64,000 nt of DNA, taken from NCBI RefSeq assembly GCF_025642975.1, contig NZ_JANZKJ010000008.1:1-64000 (forward strand), given 5' to 3'. Both the position numbers and the translations under genes were made by a program. Below, in pieces: positions 1 to 9,059 of this stretch. The DNA comes from Pseudomonas sp. RIT-PI-S (GTDB taxonomy: Bacteria; Pseudomonadota; Gammaproteobacteria; Pseudomonadales; Pseudomonadaceae). A model generated the notes under the pieces. That model was not told where the DNA came from. It searched no databases and saw only the letters and a list, made by a program, of their open reading frames with translations. Every line of letters begins with the position of its first letter. Within the stretch, counting starts at the first letter, position 1.

Positions 1-47
1 TGAATTCACTTCCGCCCCCTCGCTGGGAGCACCTAATAGAAGTTCTA

Positions 48-629
48 TTAAAACGCCTCTGGAACCGGCTCGTCCTCTAACCCCAGTTTGTTGAGGTCAA
101 GGAACATCACTGGCTCTTTTCGAGCGTGATTGTCGGCCGTGTCGAGCATCGTGAAGCCGACCTTCTCATAGAATCTCTTGGAGTTGGCCTTTGAATCCGT
201 CACCAAAAAACGGCACCCCACGCTAGGCGCGATGTGATCCGCAGCCATCGCGATGGCGAACTCCATCAACACCTCCCCGATCCCATAGCCGGCAAAGTCT
301 GCGTGTCGCGCTAAGCGGGCAACTTTCAGCGCCGGCATGGAGGGGTAGCGATTGGCGTGCTCGCAGTCATCCAGATGGTACGCACCCCTCAGCTCGATCT
401 CGCTGCAGGTGATGGTGATGTAGCCGATCACCCTTGGGCGGGCGTCCGGCTGTTCCGGAGGTAAGGCTGCTACGTAAGTCACCGCGACATTCGCAGCCTG
501 ATAGTCCCAGGCATTTTTTTGAATGAACGATTTCAAGGGCCGCAGACTTTCATCTGGACCCAGGGAGAATTTATTCGATTGGTGGTGAGGGAGGAGCTTT
601 TCGATGAAGTAGTCAACGCCTGGTTGCAT
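48..629 (-). CDS. GNAT N-acetyltransferase, toxin-like
   Basis: A 193-residue protein of the GNAT fold. The acetyl-CoA-binding signature is visible as RLARHADFAGYGIGEVL around residues 105-121, followed by a FYEKVGF motif typical of the fold's C-terminal half. The layout resembles tRNA-acetylating TacT/AtaT toxins, which acetylate the amino group of charged tRNAs and stop translation; that target is inference. A 57-residue gene ends 17 bases upstream on the same strand, which is the usual antitoxin-then-toxin arrangement. It could instead be an ordinary small-molecule acetyltransferase. The fold is sure; the toxin role is moderate. Confidence 0.8.
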   Translation of the reverse strand: MQPGVDYFIEKLLPHHQSNKFSLGPDESLRPLKSFIQKNAWDYQAANVAVTYVAALPPEQPDARPRVIGYITITCSEIELRGAYHLDDCEHANRYPSMPALKVARLARHADFAGYGIGEVLMEFAIAMAADHIAPSVGCRFLVTDSKANSKRFYEKVGFTMLDTADNHARKEPVMFLDLNKLGLEDEPVPEAF

Positions 630-646
630 CGTGCAATAGAACCGGG

Positions 647-820
647 TCAGCGCGGACGAGCCGCTTGGGTGCCTAGCACCTGCGCTAGCAGCTTTTTACC
701 CCGAGCATAAGATGCTTTCGCTTGGGCGTTGGGCTTGTCCTCGCGCATGTGTTGCACGAAGCGAATAGCGTCGGCATCAGTCAGCTCAACTCGGCTGAAG
801 GTGTCGCTCTTGATCGCCAT
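647..820 (-). CDS. Small protein upstream of the GNAT, candidate antitoxin
   Basis: A 57-residue gene starting MAIKSDTFSRVELTD, preceded by AAGGAA at a normal distance from its ATG. It ends 17 bases before the GNAT gene, so the two are probably co-transcribed. The pattern of a TF-x-RVELTD-x-DA start followed by a KPNAQAKASYARGKKLL segment resembles, from memory, short proteins that often precede GNAT-type toxins. It is not a classical DUF1778 ribbon-helix-helix protein. Antitoxin function is inferred from position and size only. Confidence 0.6.
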   Translation of the reverse strand: MAIKSDTFSRVELTDADAIRFVQHMREDKPNAQAKASYARGKKLLAQVLGTQAARPR

Positions 821-1007
821 ATTCGTTTCCTTGCGGTATCACCGCGTTTCCGCTTTGCAATTCTTTGTAGCCGATCCTCGGAGGGGATCGCGGCGCCATC
901 GCCTGCGGAATCATAGAGCAATGGCGCGCTCGTTGATCATTTTCGGGGGGCTCGACAGCAGTGTCAAGGCATCGTACTTCTTGAAACAAGCTGCCGTGAA
1001 TTAGGAG

Positions 1008-1316
1008 TTACAGCACTTCGTCCAGCTTAGTGAGCGATTGGGAAAACCTTCCCTGCACCAAGGACAGAAGCTGGTGAAGGGGAGGGGCTGGCAGCAAGCT
1101 GCTCTCCGCCGAATTCAATAGCTGGAGGATCAGTTGCATCGTGCCTTCGATGGCGCTCAACGAGTTTCGTATGGATTCGATTTCGTCCAGGTTGTGGCCT
1201 AGCGCTTTCACATCGGCGGCAACCTCCTCGCGGGTGGATGTAGGCAAGTCAACCAGCCGTCCGGCCAGGTTGCGCCGTACTTCTGACAGGTGCCTGAGGC
1301 ATGTAGGGGTGTTCAT
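1008..1316 (-). CDS. Small helical protein, DUF1484-like
   Basis: A 102-residue protein starting MNTPTCLRHLSEVRRNLAG. I chose this ATG because GAGGAG lies just upstream; the frame stays open further upstream but codes nothing recognisable. The protein is predicted almost entirely helical and ends in an amphipathic segment (LHQLLSLVQGRFSQSLTKLDEVL region). It resembles small Pseudomonas proteins of the DUF1484 type, from memory only. Its function is unknown. It stands alone, with 187 bases to the GNAT pair downstream and a long gene-free stretch upstream. Confidence 0.55.
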   Translation of the reverse strand: MNTPTCLRHLSEVRRNLAGRLVDLPTSTREEVAADVKALGHNLDEIESIRNSLSAIEGTMQLILQLLNSAESSLLPAPPLHQLLSLVQGRFSQSLTKLDEVL

Positions 1317-2908
1317 GACGGTCTCCTCATGTTGTGAGGCTGCCACGAACGTCGCCAAACGAATGGTGGCAGCTGTGCGCAGGTTGGCGAACCGGTACAT
1401 AAGGAAACCGGCAGACCCGAAGGTCTCCCACGCACAGCCGCCATAAAGCCGATCCGCAAGCACGTGAAGCGCCTGCAATCGGTATGGCGCGCTGATGCGC
1501 CTTATGTTGAACGGGTCGCCAAACCCGGCCGCTAACTCCACAGCGGCGGCGCAAGGGTACGAGGATCTCTAGAGGAATGACAAGGGCCTTTGCGGCCCGA
1601 TGTGGATGAGAAGGCCACCCGGGACGTTGCGCGCGCAATCGTCCCCCCGCCACGCCTGCGGTCTAAACCGACCGTTTTTCCTGCGCCCCTGCGCTTGAAA
1701 CTGACCTACCTGCGGTTTGGGCTCGAAGGCAAGTCGATCAGGCCTGGCATCGCTGCAAAACCCTGCATCCGAGCGTTCTCTCACTGCATGGCAATGTTGG
1801 AATCAGCCGTCAAAAAAGGATGGCCCTGGCAAACAGGTAATTTCGGCAGGTCATCCACCCCAGATCACCTAAACCCCCATAAAGTCGAGCTCAGGAGTGA
1901 ATTACCTCATTAGGGTAGGGTGGGTATTTTCTTGCAATGGTCCAGGTGAGGCCCTTGATTTTGGGGGGCTCTCTGCCCTAGTCCAATTACCCTTCTTGAC
2001 GGTAATCGACGTACCTTAACTTACCGTCCTACTTACCTTAGGCCGAACCGGTCAAAGCCTGTCCTTATGGCTATCAGAAAGGTTTCATAACCTCCACCTA
2101 ACCTAAATTACCCATCCGCCAGTCCCCACCAAATTTTTTAGCCCGTCGGCGCAACGCTTGCGTTGTTAAAAGCTGATCCGCTCATTAGTCCCCTGCGCCA
2201 GTCCTTCAGCAGATGCTCGCGCTCGCCTCGCCTGCCCTTGATCCAATGGCATTACGAACTAGAGAGCTACAGATCATCATCGCTATCGACGGCACGGTGC
2301 GGCGATATTACGGCCTAAGGCGGAATAGTTGCGGTCATCCCAGGCACCTTTGCCAAAGATCAGGCGTTCCGCATGATGTCGCCGGTGACCTACCTGTTCG
2401 GTCCAGCGGTGTTGGCAGTGCGCGGCCAGGTCCGGGCATCGGGCGCATTCGACGGTGCGGCGAAGCTCTATTACGGCTACGACGTTGAGAACTCGTGGAC
2501 GGAACGCTGCGCAACACCGTCTATTGACCGTGCCAGACCGAGTCAATGCCGGGCACCTTGCGCACGCCTTCGCTGGTTAGGGAGTTGGACGACACTGCCT
2601 TGCGGGTGGGTGCGGATCTACGTGAACCCGGCGGTTGCTGGGCGGGATGCACTTTGGGCCCGCCCATCTCTCATGGGTGCGGTTCAGCGTGCCGCGTGAT
2701 CTAGGGCTAGCGATGGCACCAGCTACAGAAACGCTGCTCTGATGTTGACCTGGGGATTTGAATCCCCGTCAGACGCCCATATGACTAGGCTTGCAACCGT
2801 ATAGGTGGCATAAGGCTGTCACTCCTCGCTGTATTGTCTCGGCTATGCCATTCTCATGCTTCAGCCGATGTTGCCGATAAATGGAAATCCCATACGGAAG
2901 GACTTGGA
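1317..2908. other. Long stretch without a convincing gene
   Basis: About 1.6 kb in which I find no gene with both a ribosome site and a recognisable product. Bases 1915-2160 are AT-rich and full of CCTTA/TTACC runs. At about 2319-2500 one forward frame gives a protein-like stretch (around PVTYLFGPAVLAVRGQV and LYYGYD) with no start and with a taa just before it, so it is probably a gene relic. At 2752-2767 there is a short hairpin, GGGGA/TCCCC. The last 200 bases precede the deaminase gene and would be the place for a partner RNA (see findings). Confidence 0.5.
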
Positions 2909-4486
2909 ATGGCCTTACCCATTGCTGCTGCAGCTAATAGCCCTGTTGGAGGCAGCCATGCTGCTTTCGATGATCAGGGCGCTTACCTAAAATCTTTAAC
3001 TCCAGAAATCGTAATCGCGCTTTGCGGCCCGATGGGTACCCCATTGCATGAGGTAGGCAAAACATTTCAGGAGCTTTTACGAGGCAATGATTTTGGCTAT
3101 TCAGAAGTCAAAATTTTGCGGCTCAGTGAGCAAATTCGGCGCCTGAAGGGGCTTGAGAATGAAAAATCGATTGAGCGTCTTATAGATGCAGGAAACGATC
3201 TCCGTAAGCAATACGGAAGTGCGGTTTTGGCTAAACTAGCAATTCAAGAAATTTTGATTTCTAGAGCAGAGCATCAAGAAGCTCACGATGCTAAACTTCG
3301 GGATGAAGACCCGCGATCAGCTTCAGATCCCGACGTTATGATGCCAAGGGCTCCTAGAAAATGTTGTCATATTATCGATTCGATTAAAAATATTGACGAA
3401 CTGACTCTGCTGCGATCTGTATACGGAGACATGCTTCATGTTGTAGGAGTATATTCTCCTATTGAAATGCGAGTGGAGCGTGTAGGACGGATTAAGGGGC
3501 CGGAGGATCAGATTCACCAACTGATTGATAGGGATTCGGGCGAGGAAGTGAAGTATGGGCAGAGTGTTCAGGATACATTTCCCCGCTGTGATTTCTTCCT
3601 AAGAGTAGACTCTGCTACTGACTCACAACGCAATACTCGTGTAAGACGTTTTTTAGAGCTGATGCTCGCAACCAAGATTATCACCCCTACTATCAATGAG
3701 CGTGCCATGTACGCTGCATATTCTGCAGCACGCAATTCCGCCTGTCTTTCCCGGCAAGTAGGAGCTGCAATTACTAACTCGGAAGGGGAGATACTTGCTA
3801 CCGGTTGGAACGACGTTCCCAAAGCCTTTGGAGGACTTTATCATACGGTTGATCAAAACTCCTCTACTGACGATGATCGACGGTGTTGGAATATTGAGGG
3901 TGGTAAATGTTTTAATGATGATGAAAAGACTATCATCGCCAATGCTATGGTTGATCGATTAGTTGCGAATAATTTAGTAGATGAATCAAGGCGCGTTGAT
4001 GCTTTCGACATGCTCAGAAAGGATTCTCAGCTGAAAAGCTTAATTGAATTCTCTAGGGCAGTGCATGCAGAAATGCACGCTTTATTGACTGCGGGAGAGA
4101 CTAAAGGCGGTCAAATAAGAAATGGCAAGCTTTTTGTAACTACCTATCCTTGCCACTCCTGTGCCAGACATTTGGTCGCTGCTGGTGTTAAGGAGGTCTA
4201 TTTCCTTGAGCCATATAGGAAAAGCTTGGCGACCAGGTTGCACTCAGATTCCATTACGGAGCGTGAAAGCGATGAGTCGAGGGTGAGACTAATGCCTTTC
4301 GACGGAGTGGCGCCCTCTAGATTCCTAAGGTTTTTTTCAGCCCATCCAGGTGGCAGAAAGGATCCAAAGGGGGTCATGCATGTACACGAAGCTTCGCCCG
4401 TGACATCCATCACGCTTGAGGCTATACATACGCTTGAAGCTTTCACCTTAAGGGCATTAGAATCCGCCGGCCTGAACAAACGGTGA
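2909..4486 (+). CDS. AvcD-type anti-phage dCTP deaminase
   Basis: A 525-residue two-domain protein. The N-terminal half has a P-loop-like GPMGTP (about residues 40-45) in a kinase-like region. The C-terminal half carries the zinc deaminase motifs HAE at about 386-388 and PCHSC at about 414-418. This layout matches the AvcD/dCTP-deaminase defence proteins of Vibrio and E. coli, which deaminate dCTP and deplete it during phage infection. The ATG at 2909 has AAGGA six bases upstream; a TTG at 2834 is in frame but has no ribosome site. The gene is AT-rich compared with flanking core genes, which suggests transfer. In known systems an upstream RNA (AvcI) holds the enzyme inactive. Confidence 0.85.
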   Translation: MALPIAAAANSPVGGSHAAFDDQGAYLKSLTPEIVIALCGPMGTPLHEVGKTFQELLRGNDFGYSEVKILRLSEQIRRLKGLENEKSIERLIDAGNDLRKQYGSAVLAKLAIQEILISRAEHQEAHDAKLRDEDPRSASDPDVMMPRAPRKCCHIIDSIKNIDELTLLRSVYGDMLHVVGVYSPIEMRVERVGRIKGPEDQIHQLIDRDSGEEVKYGQSVQDTFPRCDFFLRVDSATDSQRNTRVRRFLELMLATKIITPTINERAMYAAYSAARNSACLSRQVGAAITNSEGEILATGWNDVPKAFGGLYHTVDQNSSTDDDRRCWNIEGGKCFNDDEKTIIANAMVDRLVANNLVDESRRVDAFDMLRKDSQLKSLIEFSRAVHAEMHALLTAGETKGGQIRNGKLFVTTYPCHSCARHLVAAGVKEVYFLEPYRKSLATRLHSDSITERESDESRVRLMPFDGVAPSRFLRFFSAHPGGRKDPKGVMHVHEASPVTSITLEAIHTLEAFTLRALESAGLNKR

Positions 4487-4492
4487 CCGGAC

Positions 4493-4759
4493 ATGTCTCA
4501 AATTGACCTGAAGCTTACGGGGGCCAGCATGGAGCATCACGTCCAACTCTCTTTGGATTTTCACAGCGTTGCAGAGCGGGTCAATGAGTTTCCGACTACT
4601 CTCCAGCCCATTCCCTATGCTATTCACCACCGTTTTGAACAGGCGCCTGAGCAGGTATTTTCGAACGTGGTGGCGTTGACTGCTCGAGCTTCCCCTGCCG
4701 TTAGTCGTCATAACGATTTGGTCAGTCGGATCCTCAAAAGCGTTCGCTTTTACGGCTGA
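4493..4759 (+). CDS. Small unknown protein downstream of the dCTP deaminase
   Basis: An 88-residue protein whose ATG lies six bases after the deaminase stop, so it is probably in the same transcript. A second in-frame ATG (residue 13, MEHHVQLSLDF) is a possible alternative start. The C-terminal half (SNVVALTARASP then HNDLVSRILKSVRFY) resembles small uncharacterised Pseudomonas proteins from memory. No domain, membrane segment or metal site is visible. It is not a known member of AvcID systems, so it may be an accessory part or an unrelated neighbour. Confidence 0.55.
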   Translation: MSQIDLKLTGASMEHHVQLSLDFHSVAERVNEFPTTLQPIPYAIHHRFEQAPEQVFSNVVALTARASPAVSRHNDLVSRILKSVRFYG

Positions 4760-4951
4760 CGTGGGGTTCAGTACTGGGCTGGACCCAAAGCTGCTTAGCC
4801 TTTGGCCGGTTGTACGTCTGCAACTGACATCCACCGGCCATAAATCCGATCAATCATAGTCCAGTCTCTATGCTCTATCTCCTGCCTATCCACATTGGAT
4901 GTTTACCCGCTTATTGCCTGACGGCTGGCGGATAAAGCGGAGGGTCGCCTT

Positions 4952-5623
4952 TCACCACCCCGGCCCCCTGTCCAACGGCATCACCAGTTGCTCCCCCTGA
5001 TTCCGGACATTTCCCACCGCCCGATCCACGGCATACCACTCAAACGCCTCGGTCCCCGTTCCCAACTCCCGCGCGATCACTTCCGCCCGCTGCTGAGTGG
5101 TCGCCGGGTTCATCCATTCCTTGGCCAGCTCCGGCGCGAGCACGATCGGGCGGCGGTCGTGGATATCGACCATGCCGCCCATGGAGTCGGCTGTCAGGAT
5201 CACGAACCCTTCGTCCTCCCGGCCGATGCCAGCGAAGAACATTGGCTCACCGCTTTTGAGGTGGATGAAGTACGGCTGCTTATGCTTGGGATCGTCCGCG
5301 TTGGTTACCCATTCATACCAGCCCGCCGCCGGCACCAGCAGCCGATGGGGCCAGGCGTCGCGGAAGAAGCCGCTCGAGGAGACGGTTTCGACCCGGGCGT
5401 TGATCGCGGGTGGCCGCTTGCCTTTCGCCCAGAACGGCTGCCAGCCCCACTTGATGGCTGAGATCAGCAACCCATTGCCGCTTTCCTGCAGTACGTGAAC
5501 CTTAGACGTAGGCGCTACGTTGTAGCGCTCTAACGGCACGCCGTCGTAGCCGCTGGCAGCGTTGGTGCCGAGCCAGTCGACGTAATCCGCAACGCTTCGG
5601 TCCTGTACAAATCTTCCACACAC
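4952..5623 (-). CDS. SRAP-domain abasic-site protein (YedK/HMCES family)
   Basis: A 223-residue protein that crosslinks to abasic sites in single-stranded DNA and shields them. SRAP enzymes need Cys at position 2, exposed when Met1 is removed. An in-frame GTG at 5621-5623 gives Met-Cys-Gly-Arg-Phe, so I place the start there although longer ATG-started forms are open. Other family residues are visible: INARVET (Asn), AGWYEW (Glu) and IHDRRP (His). The gene diverges from umuDC across a LexA box, which fits damage induction. The ribosome site at the GTG is weak. Confidence 0.88.
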   Translation of the reverse strand: MCGRFVQDRSVADYVDWLGTNAASGYDGVPLERYNVAPTSKVHVLQESGNGLLISAIKWGWQPFWAKGKRPPAINARVETVSSSGFFRDAWPHRLLVPAAGWYEWVTNADDPKHKQPYFIHLKSGEPMFFAGIGREDEGFVILTADSMGGMVDIHDRRPIVLAPELAKEWMNPATTQQRAEVIARELGTGTEAFEWYAVDRAVGNVRNQGEQLVMPLDRGPGW

Positions 5624-5684
5624 GGCTGCCACCCATCGTTTTGCCACCATTCTCTTATTGACCCTGTCAGGCGGCAAAGGTTAA

Positions 5685-5700
5685 CTGTATATAAATACAG
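5685..5700. promoter_or_regulatory. LexA (SOS) box between SRAP gene and umuDC
   Basis: CTGTATATAAATACAG is a full match to the CTGT-N8-ACAG SOS consensus. It ends 16 bases before the umuD ATG and lies 61 bases from the SRAP start. The inner TATAAAT can serve as a -10 element for umuD. One LexA dimer could control both directions. Confidence 0.92.
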
Positions 5701-5716
5701 TAATGCAGTGCTCCCC

Positions 5717-6148
5717 ATGGTTACCATCCTCAGCCCCTTGTCCCCCAGTACGGCGCGCCTGCCGATTTATTCCTTCCGCGTGCCGGCCGGTTTCCCGTCG
5801 CCGGCGACCGACCACCTGGAGCGCGCCATTTCGCTCGACGAGCTGCTCAACCTGCGTGCTCCGCACATCTACCTGGTGCGCATCGAAGGCCAGAGCATGA
5901 TCGGCGCCGGCATCTTCGATGGTGACCTGGTCCTGGTGGATCGCGCCGTGGAACCGGCGCATGGGCAGATCGTGATCGCCGCCGTCAACGGCGAGCCGGT
6001 GTGCAAACGGCTGCACCGGCGGGGTGGAGAAGTGGCGCTGTTGTCCGAGAATCAAGGCTTCCCCGCGCGGTACATCCTCGACGGCGACGAGCTGGAGATC
6101 TGGGGCGTGGTGACGTTCAGTGTGCGCAGCCATGACCCAAAAGCCTGA
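5717..6148 (+). CDS. umuD: UmuD, SOS mutagenesis protein
   Basis: A 143-residue S24-family self-cleaving protein. After RecA-stimulated cleavage, UmuD' joins UmuC in DNA polymerase V. With the ATG at 5717 the key residues fall at Ala24-Gly25 (cleavage), Ser60 (GQSM) and Lys97 (VCKRL), exactly the E. coli numbering, which supports this start over the GTG at 5708. It sits directly behind the LexA box and overlaps umuC by 17 bases. The short leader has no clear ribosome site. Confidence 0.93.
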   Translation: MVTILSPLSPSTARLPIYSFRVPAGFPSPATDHLERAISLDELLNLRAPHIYLVRIEGQSMIGAGIFDGDLVLVDRAVEPAHGQIVIAAVNGEPVCKRLHRRGGEVALLSENQGFPARYILDGDELEIWGVVTFSVRSHDPKA

Positions 6149-7409
6149 GCCCGCCTTCGCGCTGATCGATTGCAACAGCTTCTACGCCAGCTGCGAGCGG
6201 GTGTTCCGGCCGGACCTGAAGCGCACGCCCATCGTCGTGCTCAGCAACAACGACGGTTGCGTCATTGCCCGCTCGGCCGACGCCAAGCCCTACGTGAAGA
6301 TGGCGGAGCCGTACTTCCAGGTCCGAGAGCGGCTGCGCAAGCACGGCATCCTGGCGTTCTCGTCCAACTATGCGCTTTATGGCGAGATGAGCGAGCGGGT
6401 AATGACCACCATCGAGGGCATGGTCCCGCGCCTCGAGGTCTACAGCATCGACGAAGCCTTCGCGGACCTGAGCGGCATGACCTGTAACCTGGAGCAACTG
6501 GGCCGCCAGGTGCGCGCCCGAGTGAAGCAATGGACCGGCATTCCAGTGGGCGTCGGCATCGCCGGCACCAAAACCCTGGCCAAGCTGGCCAACCACGCTG
6601 CCAAGACCTGGCAGGCGCAAACCGGCGGCGTGGTCGACCTCCGCGGCCGCACCGCACGCGAATGGGTGCTCAAGCACTGCGACGTGGGCGAGGTTTGGGG
6701 CGTGGGCCGGCGCATGAAAGCCCACCTCGAGCCGCTGGGCATCCGCACCGCCTGGGACCTGGCCAACGCCGACGCGCGGGCGCTGCGCGGCCAGTTCAGC
6801 GTGGTGATCGAAAAGACCGTGCGCGAGCTGGCCGGCACGTCGTGCCTGGAGCTGGACGAGGTCGAGCCGCCAAGGCAGGAGATCTGCTGCAGCCGCATGT
6901 TCGGCGAGCGCCTGACCCAACTGGCGCCGATCCGCGAGGCCGTGGCCAGCTACACCTACCGCGCCGCCGAAAAGCTACGTAGCCAAGGCTCGCTGTGCAA
7001 GAAGATGCGCATCGCCATCCGCACCGGCCTGTTCAACCCCGACGAAGCCAAGTACGCCAAGGGCGTGGTGGTCGAGCTGCCATACCCCACCGACGACGTT
7101 CGGGTGATGACCAAGGCCGCGTGCGAGGCGCTCGAACAGCTGTACCGGCCAGGGTTTCGCTACAGCAAGGCGGAGATCCTGCTGATGGATCTACGCCAGC
7201 GAGGCGAGTACACCGATGATCTGTTCGCAATCACGCAGCCCGCCGCAACGGAGCGGCTGATGGGGCTGCTGGACGAGATCAACGCCAAATGGGGCAGGGG
7301 AACGGTGCGCACGGCGTCCGTGCCGCTGGAGCCGGATTGGGGGATGCGGCGGGAGTTGATGAGCCAGAGCTATACCACCCGCCTGGATCACTTGATGAGG
7401 GTGAGGTGA
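6132..7409 (+). CDS. umuC: UmuC, Y-family DNA polymerase V catalytic subunit
   Basis: A 425-residue translesion polymerase. The first catalytic motif [12 protein letters not shown] has its Asp at residue 13, and the second, VYSIDEAF, has Asp107-Glu108. The length matches E. coli UmuC. The ATG lies inside the end of umuD, as in most umuDC operons, so the two are translationally coupled. Such rulAB/umuDC-type operons are often found on plasmids and islands of Pseudomonas; here the pair lies between defence-type genes. Induction through the LexA box at 5685 is expected. Confidence 0.93.
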   Translation: MTQKPEPAFALIDCNSFYASCERVFRPDLKRTPIVVLSNNDGCVIARSADAKPYVKMAEPYFQVRERLRKHGILAFSSNYALYGEMSERVMTTIEGMVPRLEVYSIDEAFADLSGMTCNLEQLGRQVRARVKQWTGIPVGVGIAGTKTLAKLANHAAKTWQAQTGGVVDLRGRTAREWVLKHCDVGEVWGVGRRMKAHLEPLGIRTAWDLANADARALRGQFSVVIEKTVRELAGTSCLELDEVEPPRQEICCSRMFGERLTQLAPIREAVASYTYRAAEKLRSQGSLCKKMRIAIRTGLFNPDEAKYAKGVVVELPYPTDDVRVMTKAACEALEQLYRPGFRYSKAEILLMDLRQRGEYTDDLFAITQPAATERLMGLLDEINAKWGRGTVRTASVPLEPDWGMRRELMSQSYTTRLDHLMRVR

Positions 7410-7414
7410 GCGTT

Positions 7415-7765
7415 ATGTATTTCTTGATTGCTCCGATGTTCGAACGCGGCGTCCATCGCGACTGGAAGGATATTCGACGCGCTGAGCGAGTAACAGGCGA
7501 TATTCAAATTCAGGACTGTCCGTTTAATCCAATGAAACGCACTTCGCTGACAGCCCGCATTTTAGGCTCAGGTCCCCTTTCAGATGATCAGATACCGCCG
7601 CTTTATGATGTGCAGATGGACGGCATGGCCACGCTAGGATTCGTTTTGAAGGGCTTTGAAATCATCGACGGGGTGATGTACCGCCAGGCTTGGCATTGCA
7701 AGGATGATCCGAGAACGGTTCGTATGATTGAGGTGGCGATATCGGAGTTAGGAAGCTTAATCTAA
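7415..7765 (+). CDS. Unknown protein, third gene of the umuDC operon
   Basis: A 116-residue protein starting MYFLIAPMFERGVHRD. The ATG is five bases after the umuC stop with GAGGTGAG upstream; an in-frame GTG at 7406 overlaps the umuC stop and is an alternative. No signal peptide, membrane helix or known motif is visible. The spacing means it is probably co-transcribed with umuDC and damage-induced. I do not recognise the family. The reading frame continues back inside umuC, but that part is a shadow. Confidence 0.65.
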   Translation: MYFLIAPMFERGVHRDWKDIRRAERVTGDIQIQDCPFNPMKRTSLTARILGSGPLSDDQIPPLYDVQMDGMATLGFVLKGFEIIDGVMYRQAWHCKDDPRTVRMIEVAISELGSLI

Positions 7766-7880
7766 AAGAGAGGGGTACTTAAAGGGGCATGAAGAGGAGC
7801 TCAATACGAGCTGCATAGAAACCGCGACGACGTACGCAGGTGATGCCGGCGGATAGCGGAACAAAAGTTCGCTAAACCTC

Positions 7881-7909
7881 TTGACCAATTGAAGGTAATG
7901 CGCTAATAA
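7881..7909 (+). promoter_or_regulatory. Possible promoter of the ParA-HEPN unit
   Basis: TTGACC, 17 bases, then TAATAA lies 87 bases before the ParA-like ATG in an AT-rich intergenic region. The -35 is good and the -10 is poor. This is a candidate only. Confidence 0.35.
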
Positions 7910-7995
7910 GATTTGTAATATTTCTTGTGACTCCATAGGATATTGTGCGGAGAAAACGTTGTTCTTCGCGAAAGGATTTAATTCAAGGATCGCTC

Positions 7996-9057
7996 ATGAA
8001 AAAAGTTGCAATATTTAATCATAAAGGTGGAGTTGCTAAAACTACCATGACTTTTCACCTGGCTTGGATGCTTGTCGAGCGTGGGAAGAAAGTTATGGTG
8101 GTCGATTGCGATCCTCAATGTAATCTTACGGGAATGTTTATTAATGATATGGAGGAAGAGTACCCGTTTGAAAGCACTGCCGCACAGCGGCCACGTAACC
8201 TAAGGGATGCAGTTAGGCCAGCCTTTGAATCCCGGCCTTATATGATTCAAGCTGCAGAGCTGGTAGAGTCTCCGAAACGCCCAGGATTATATTTGCTGCC
8301 GGGACATGTTGGGCTTTCAGAGTACGAAGGCCAACTATCAGTCGCGCACGAGTTAAGCAGTACGTTGTCCGCGCTGCAAAATATACCAGGTGCGCTACAT
8401 CACGCCATTCAGAAAACCGGAGAAGCCCATAATATAGATTATGCTTTTCTAGATATGAGTCCAAGTCTAGGGTCAATAAATCAAAATTTGTTTGTAACGA
8501 GTGACGCCTTTATCATTCCGATGGCGCCTGACCTATTTTCTTCCATGGCTCTGAAATCCCTGGCAAGGACACTTCCGAAGTGGGTTGAGTGGGGTAAGAA
8601 GGCAGCAAGCAACACTATATTGAAATCGGCTGATTATCCATTCCCGCAGACTTCTCCAAAATATCTGGGTGCATCGGTCCAAAACTTCAGGAAGCGGTCC
8701 AGAGGTGGTGAAGAAGCAAAACCAACCCAAGCGTTCCAAAAGTGGTTTGACGCTTTGGGGCAAACGTTGAGTGGAGAACTATTGGTAGCCCTGAGCGAAG
8801 CGGGAATGCTCCTACCAAATTCAGTATATGAGACGGCCAATGCTTTACCGGATAAATTTATCATGGAGATCGGTGCGCTAGATGGTCTGATAGCAATCGC
8901 TCAAGAATTAGGTAAGCCGGTGTATGCCATAGATTTAGAACAGGATACGGATTATGCTGGTACTATTCTGACGAACTATCAGATAAAGGTTGATGGTATC
9001 AGAAGTGGATTTCAAACGGGTGCAGATAAGATTGATAAACTTCTTTCGGCAATTTAA
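7996..9057 (+). CDS. ParA/MinD-like ATPase paired with a HEPN protein
   Basis: A 353-residue P-loop ATPase. The deviant Walker A KGGVAKTT is at residues 10-17 with the signature lysine Lys10, followed by VMVVDCDPQCNLTG. A second ATPase motif (YAFLDMSPSLGS) is near residue 150. It is about 100 residues longer than chromosomal ParA, with an extra C-terminal region. The ATG at 7996 has AAGGA upstream. No parB or parS-like repeats are near; instead a HEPN gene follows after two bases. That pairing points to a conflict system rather than partition. The gene is AT-rich, unlike umuC just upstream. Confidence 0.75.
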   Translation: MKKVAIFNHKGGVAKTTMTFHLAWMLVERGKKVMVVDCDPQCNLTGMFINDMEEEYPFESTAAQRPRNLRDAVRPAFESRPYMIQAAELVESPKRPGLYLLPGHVGLSEYEGQLSVAHELSSTLSALQNIPGALHHAIQKTGEAHNIDYAFLDMSPSLGSINQNLFVTSDAFIIPMAPDLFSSMALKSLARTLPKWVEWGKKAASNTILKSADYPFPQTSPKYLGASVQNFRKRSRGGEEAKPTQAFQKWFDALGQTLSGELLVALSEAGMLLPNSVYETANALPDKFIMEIGALDGLIAIAQELGKPVYAIDLEQDTDYAGTILTNYQIKVDGIRSGFQTGADKIDKLLSAI

Positions 9058-9059
9058 TC

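Noticed and set aside
1569..1913. Overlapping forward and reverse frames upstream of the DUF1484-like gene
   Set aside because: Neither has a ribosome site or a protein-like composition.
2752..2767. T-arm-like hairpin GGGGATTTGAATCCCC, possible tRNA relic
   Set aside because: The loop is the wrong length and no acceptor, D or anticodon arm is found around it.
7289..7414. N-terminal extension of the gene after umuC
   Set aside because: It lies inside umuC in another frame; the ATG at 7415 has its own ribosome site.
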